Assembly (NCBI GenBank): GCA_030867875.1 | Contig: JAOWCC010000655.1 | Span: 6,673,083-6,737,082 of the forward strand | From: Actinernus sp. WN-2022 | Taxonomy: Eukaryota; Cnidaria; Anthozoa; Actiniaria; Actinernidae | Length of the DNA stretch: 64,000 bases | Direction: 5' to 3' | Made by a program: the position numbers and the translations under genes | Shown here: positions 60,930 through 64,000 of the stretch, piece by piece | Layout of the letters: each line of letters begins with the position of its first letter | Position numbering within the stretch: the stretch's first letter is position 1 | Notes under the pieces: generated by a model | Told to the model about the DNA's origin: nothing | The model's database searches: none | Seen by the model: only the letters and a program-made list of their open reading frames with translations

Positions 60930-63900
60930 GTTAATACTACCTTGATGTGTGTTACTCTACCCTGATGTATGTTTTACTACCTTGATGTGTGTGTTATACT
61001 ACCTTGATGCGATTTTCTCTACCTTGATGCGTGTGTTATTTTACCTTGACGTGTGTGTGATACTACCTTGATGCGATTTTCTCTAAATAGATGTGTGTGT
61101 TTCTCTACCTTGATGTGTGTGTTATACTACCTTGATGCGATTTGCTCTACCTTGATGCGTGCGTTTCTCTACATTGATGTGTGTGTTATTCTACCTTGAT
61201 GCGTGCATGTTTCTACCTTGATGCAATTTTCTCAACCTTGATGTGTGTGTTTCTCTACCTTGATGCGATTTTCTCTACCTTGTTGTGTGTGTTATACTAC
61301 CTTGATGTGAATTTGTCTACCTTGATGCGTGCATTTCTCTACCTTGATGTGTGTGTTATACTACCTTGATGCGATTTTCTCTACCTTGATGTGTGTGTTT
61401 AGTCTACCTTGATGCGATTTTCTCTACCTTGATGTGTGTGTTTAGTCTACCTTGATGCGATTTTCTCTACCTTGATGCGTGTTTCTCTACCTTGATATGT
61501 GTGTTATACGGTTATACTACCTTGATGCGATTTTCTCTACCTTGATGTGTGTGTTTTGATGCGTGCTTTTCTTTACCTTGATGCGATTTTCTCTACCTTG
61601 ATGTGTGTGATACTACCTTGATGCAATTTTCTCTACCTTGATGCGTGTTTCTCTACCTTGATGTGTGTGTTATTCTACCTTCATGTGAATTTGTCTACCT
61701 TGATGTGTGTGTTATTCTACCTTGATGTGAATTTGTCTACCTTGATGCGTGCATTTCTCTACCTTGATGTGTGTGTTTTTCTACCTTGATGTGAATTTGT
61801 CTACCTTGATGCGTGCATTTCTCTACCTTGATGCGTGTTTCTCTACCTTGATGTGTGTGTTATTCTACCTTGATGTGAATTTGTCTTCCTTGATGCGTGC
61901 ATTTCTCTACCTTGATGCGTGTTTCTCTACCTTGATGTGTGTGTTATTCTACCTTGATGCGTGCTATCTTTTCTACCTTGATATCAATTTACTACCGTGA
62001 TGTGTGTTAGCTTGATATCAATTTACTACCGTGATGTGTGTTAGCTTGATATCAATTTACTACCGTGATAAGTGATTTAATTACCTTGATGCGAGTTTAC
62101 TGTTTCTAGTTTGTCTACCTTGATATGTGTTTTATACTACATTGATGCTTGTGTTTTTCTACCTTGATGCGTGTTTCTCTATCTTGATATGTGTTTTATG
62201 CTACCTTGATGTGTGTCAGTGTTTGTTATACTATCTTGATGTGTGTAATATACTACCTTGATGTGTGTTTCTTTTTACCTTGATGTGTGTGTTATACACC
62301 GGGGTTATACAACCTTGATGCGATTTTCTCTACCTTGATGCGATTTTCTCTTGCTTGATGCGTGTGTTATTCTACCTTGATGTCAATTTGTCTACCTTGA
62401 TGTGAATTTGTCTACCTTGATGCGTGCATTTCTCTACCTTGATGCGATTTTCTCTACCTTGATGTGTGTGTTATACTACCTTGATGTGAATTTGTCTACC
62501 TTGATGCGTGCATTTCTCTACCTTGATGCGATTTTCTCTACCTTGATGTGTGTGTTATACAACCTTGATGCGATTTTCGCTACCTTGATGCGTGCGTTTC
62601 TCTACCTTGATGTGTGTGTTATACTACCTTGATGTGAATTTGTCTACCTTGATGCGTGCATTTCTCTACCTTGATGTGTGTGTTATACTACCTTGATGCG
62701 ATTTTCTCTACCTTGATGTGTGTGTTTTTCTACCTTGATGTGAATTTGTCTACCTTGATGCGTGCATTTCTCTACCTTGATGCGTGTTTCTCTACCTTGA
62801 TGTGTGTGTTATTCTACCTTGATGTGAATTTGTCTTCCTTGATGCGTGCATTTCTCTACCTTGATGCGTGTTTCTCTACCTTGATGTGTGTGTTATTCTA
62901 CCTTGATGCGTGCTATCTTTTCTACCTTGATATCAATTTACTACCGTGATGTGTGTTAGCTTGATATCAATTTACTACCGTGATGTGTGTTAGCTTGATA
63001 TCAATTTACTACCGTGATAAGTGATTTAATTACCTTGATGCGAGTTTACTGTTTCTAGTTTGTCTACCTTGATATGTGTTTTATACTACATTGATGCTTG
63101 TGTTTTTCTACCTTGATGCGTGTTTCTCTATCTTGATATGTGTTTTATGCTACCTTGATGTGTGTCAGTGTTTGTTATACTATCTTGATGTGTGTAATAT
63201 ACTACCTTGATGTGTGTTTCTTTTTACCTTGATGTGTGTGTTATACACCGGGGTTATACAACCTTGATGCGATTTTCTCTACCTTGATGCGATTTTCTCT
63301 TGCTTGATGCGTGTGTTATTCTACCTTGATGTCAATTTGTCTACCTTGATGTGAATTTGTCTACCTTGATGCGTGCATTTCTCTACCTTGATGCGATTTT
63401 CTCTACCTTGATGTGTGTGTTATACTACCTTGATGTGAATTTGTCTACCTTGATGCGTGCATTTCTCTACCTTGATGCGATTTTCTCTACCTTGATGTGT
63501 GTGTTATACAACCTTGATGCGATTTTCGCTACCTTGATGCGTGCGTTTCTCTACCTTGATGTGTGTGTTATACTACCTTGATGTGAATTTGTCTACCTTG
63601 ATGCGTGCATTTCTCTACCTTGATGTGTGTGTTATACTACCTTGATGCGATTTTCTCTACCTTGATGTGTGTGTTTAGTCTACCTTGATGCGATTTTCTC
63701 TACCTTGATGTGTGTGTTATACTACCTTGATGTGAATTTGTCTACCTTGATGCGTGCATTTCTCTACCTTGATGCGATTTTCTCTACCTTGATGTGTGTG
63801 TTATACAACCTTGATGCGATTTTCGCTACCTTGATGCGTGCGTTTCTCTACCTTGATGTGTGTGTTATACTACCTTGATGCGATTTTATCTACCTTGATG

Positions 63901-64000
63901 CGTGCGTTTTTCTACCTTGATGTGTGTGTTGCTCTACCTTGATGTGTGTTTTTCTACCTTGATATCAATTTCCTACCGTGATGTGCGTTACCTTGATATC
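60930..64000. repeat. ACCTTGATG satellite with 949-bp higher-order unit
   Basis: More than 100 units of 19-26 bp built on CTACCTTGATG plus variable tails (TGTGTGTTATA, CGATTTTCT, TGAATTTGT, CGTGCATTTCT). The segment around 61,750-62,650 recurs 949 bp downstream. Translations of the array (FLYLDACFSTLMC types) are not genes. It continues past the window end. Confidence 0.95.

Noticed and set aside
61181..63878. ORFs reading repeated FLYLDACFSTLMC
   Set aside because: Translations of the satellite; frame openness follows from the unit sequence.
1..64000. Free viral genome or bacterial contamination
   Set aside because: Spliced exons, SINE, RT remnants, MITEs and target duplications show integrated elements in animal DNA.

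Overview
The window looks like nuclear DNA of an animal, most likely an anthozoan cnidarian (stony coral or sea anemone). The evidence is low gene density, spliced coding exons, CR1/L2-like non-LTR retrotransposon remnants, a tRNA-derived SINE with a CTTTA tail, many foldback MITEs, and Polinton/Maverick (adintovirus-like) elements. Species cannot be fixed from sequence alone. Only one segment looks like an ordinary host gene: a terminal exon of an AMP-binding (acyl-CoA synthetase type) enzyme at 8,954-9,462.

Layout. 1-6.56 kb: right part of a decayed Polinton (element A) with four or five small membrane-protein genes, an integrase whose second catalytic Asp is lost, a broken protein-primed PolB and a zinc-finger gene. 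6.6-22.5 kb: intergenic DNA with MITEs, a SINE, RT remnants, minisatellites and the AMP-binding exon. 22.5-26.1 kb: an RT remnant carrying a doubly nested MITE, then an intact-looking DUF3504/Crypton-type tyrosine recombinase element with terminal inverted repeats. 26.5-32.5 kb: a dispersed repeat family carrying a 10-bp GTGACCACGA minisatellite in both orientations, with a duplicated SUMO-interaction-like ORF.

32.6-52.8 kb is the centrepiece. A roughly 3.7-kb element (32,616-52,830; 345-354-bp TIRs, 6-bp target duplication GAGGTG) encodes an alpha-kinase and a remnant transposase-like protein. It was invaded by a 16.5-kb Polinton (element B, 34,406-50,907; target duplication CCCAG) whose ends are 83-bp palindromes. 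Element B encodes an F-box/ankyrin protein, a collagen-like fibre and its paralogue, a packaging ATPase, penton, major capsid protein, a pX/pVI-like capsid protein, protease, a phospholipase A2 protein, integrase and PolB. It is young: a 2,285-bp tandem duplication looks identical, and PolB is broken by a fresh 14-bp duplication. Protease and integrase both lack an AUG at the expected place and lie in the -1 frame of the upstream virion gene, next to A-runs. This suggests gag-pol-like frameshifting.

52.8-60.8 kb: nested MULE-like non-autonomous elements, a 5'-truncated RT and foldbacks. 60.95-64 kb: a ACCTTGATG satellite with a 949-bp higher-order duplication, running off the window.
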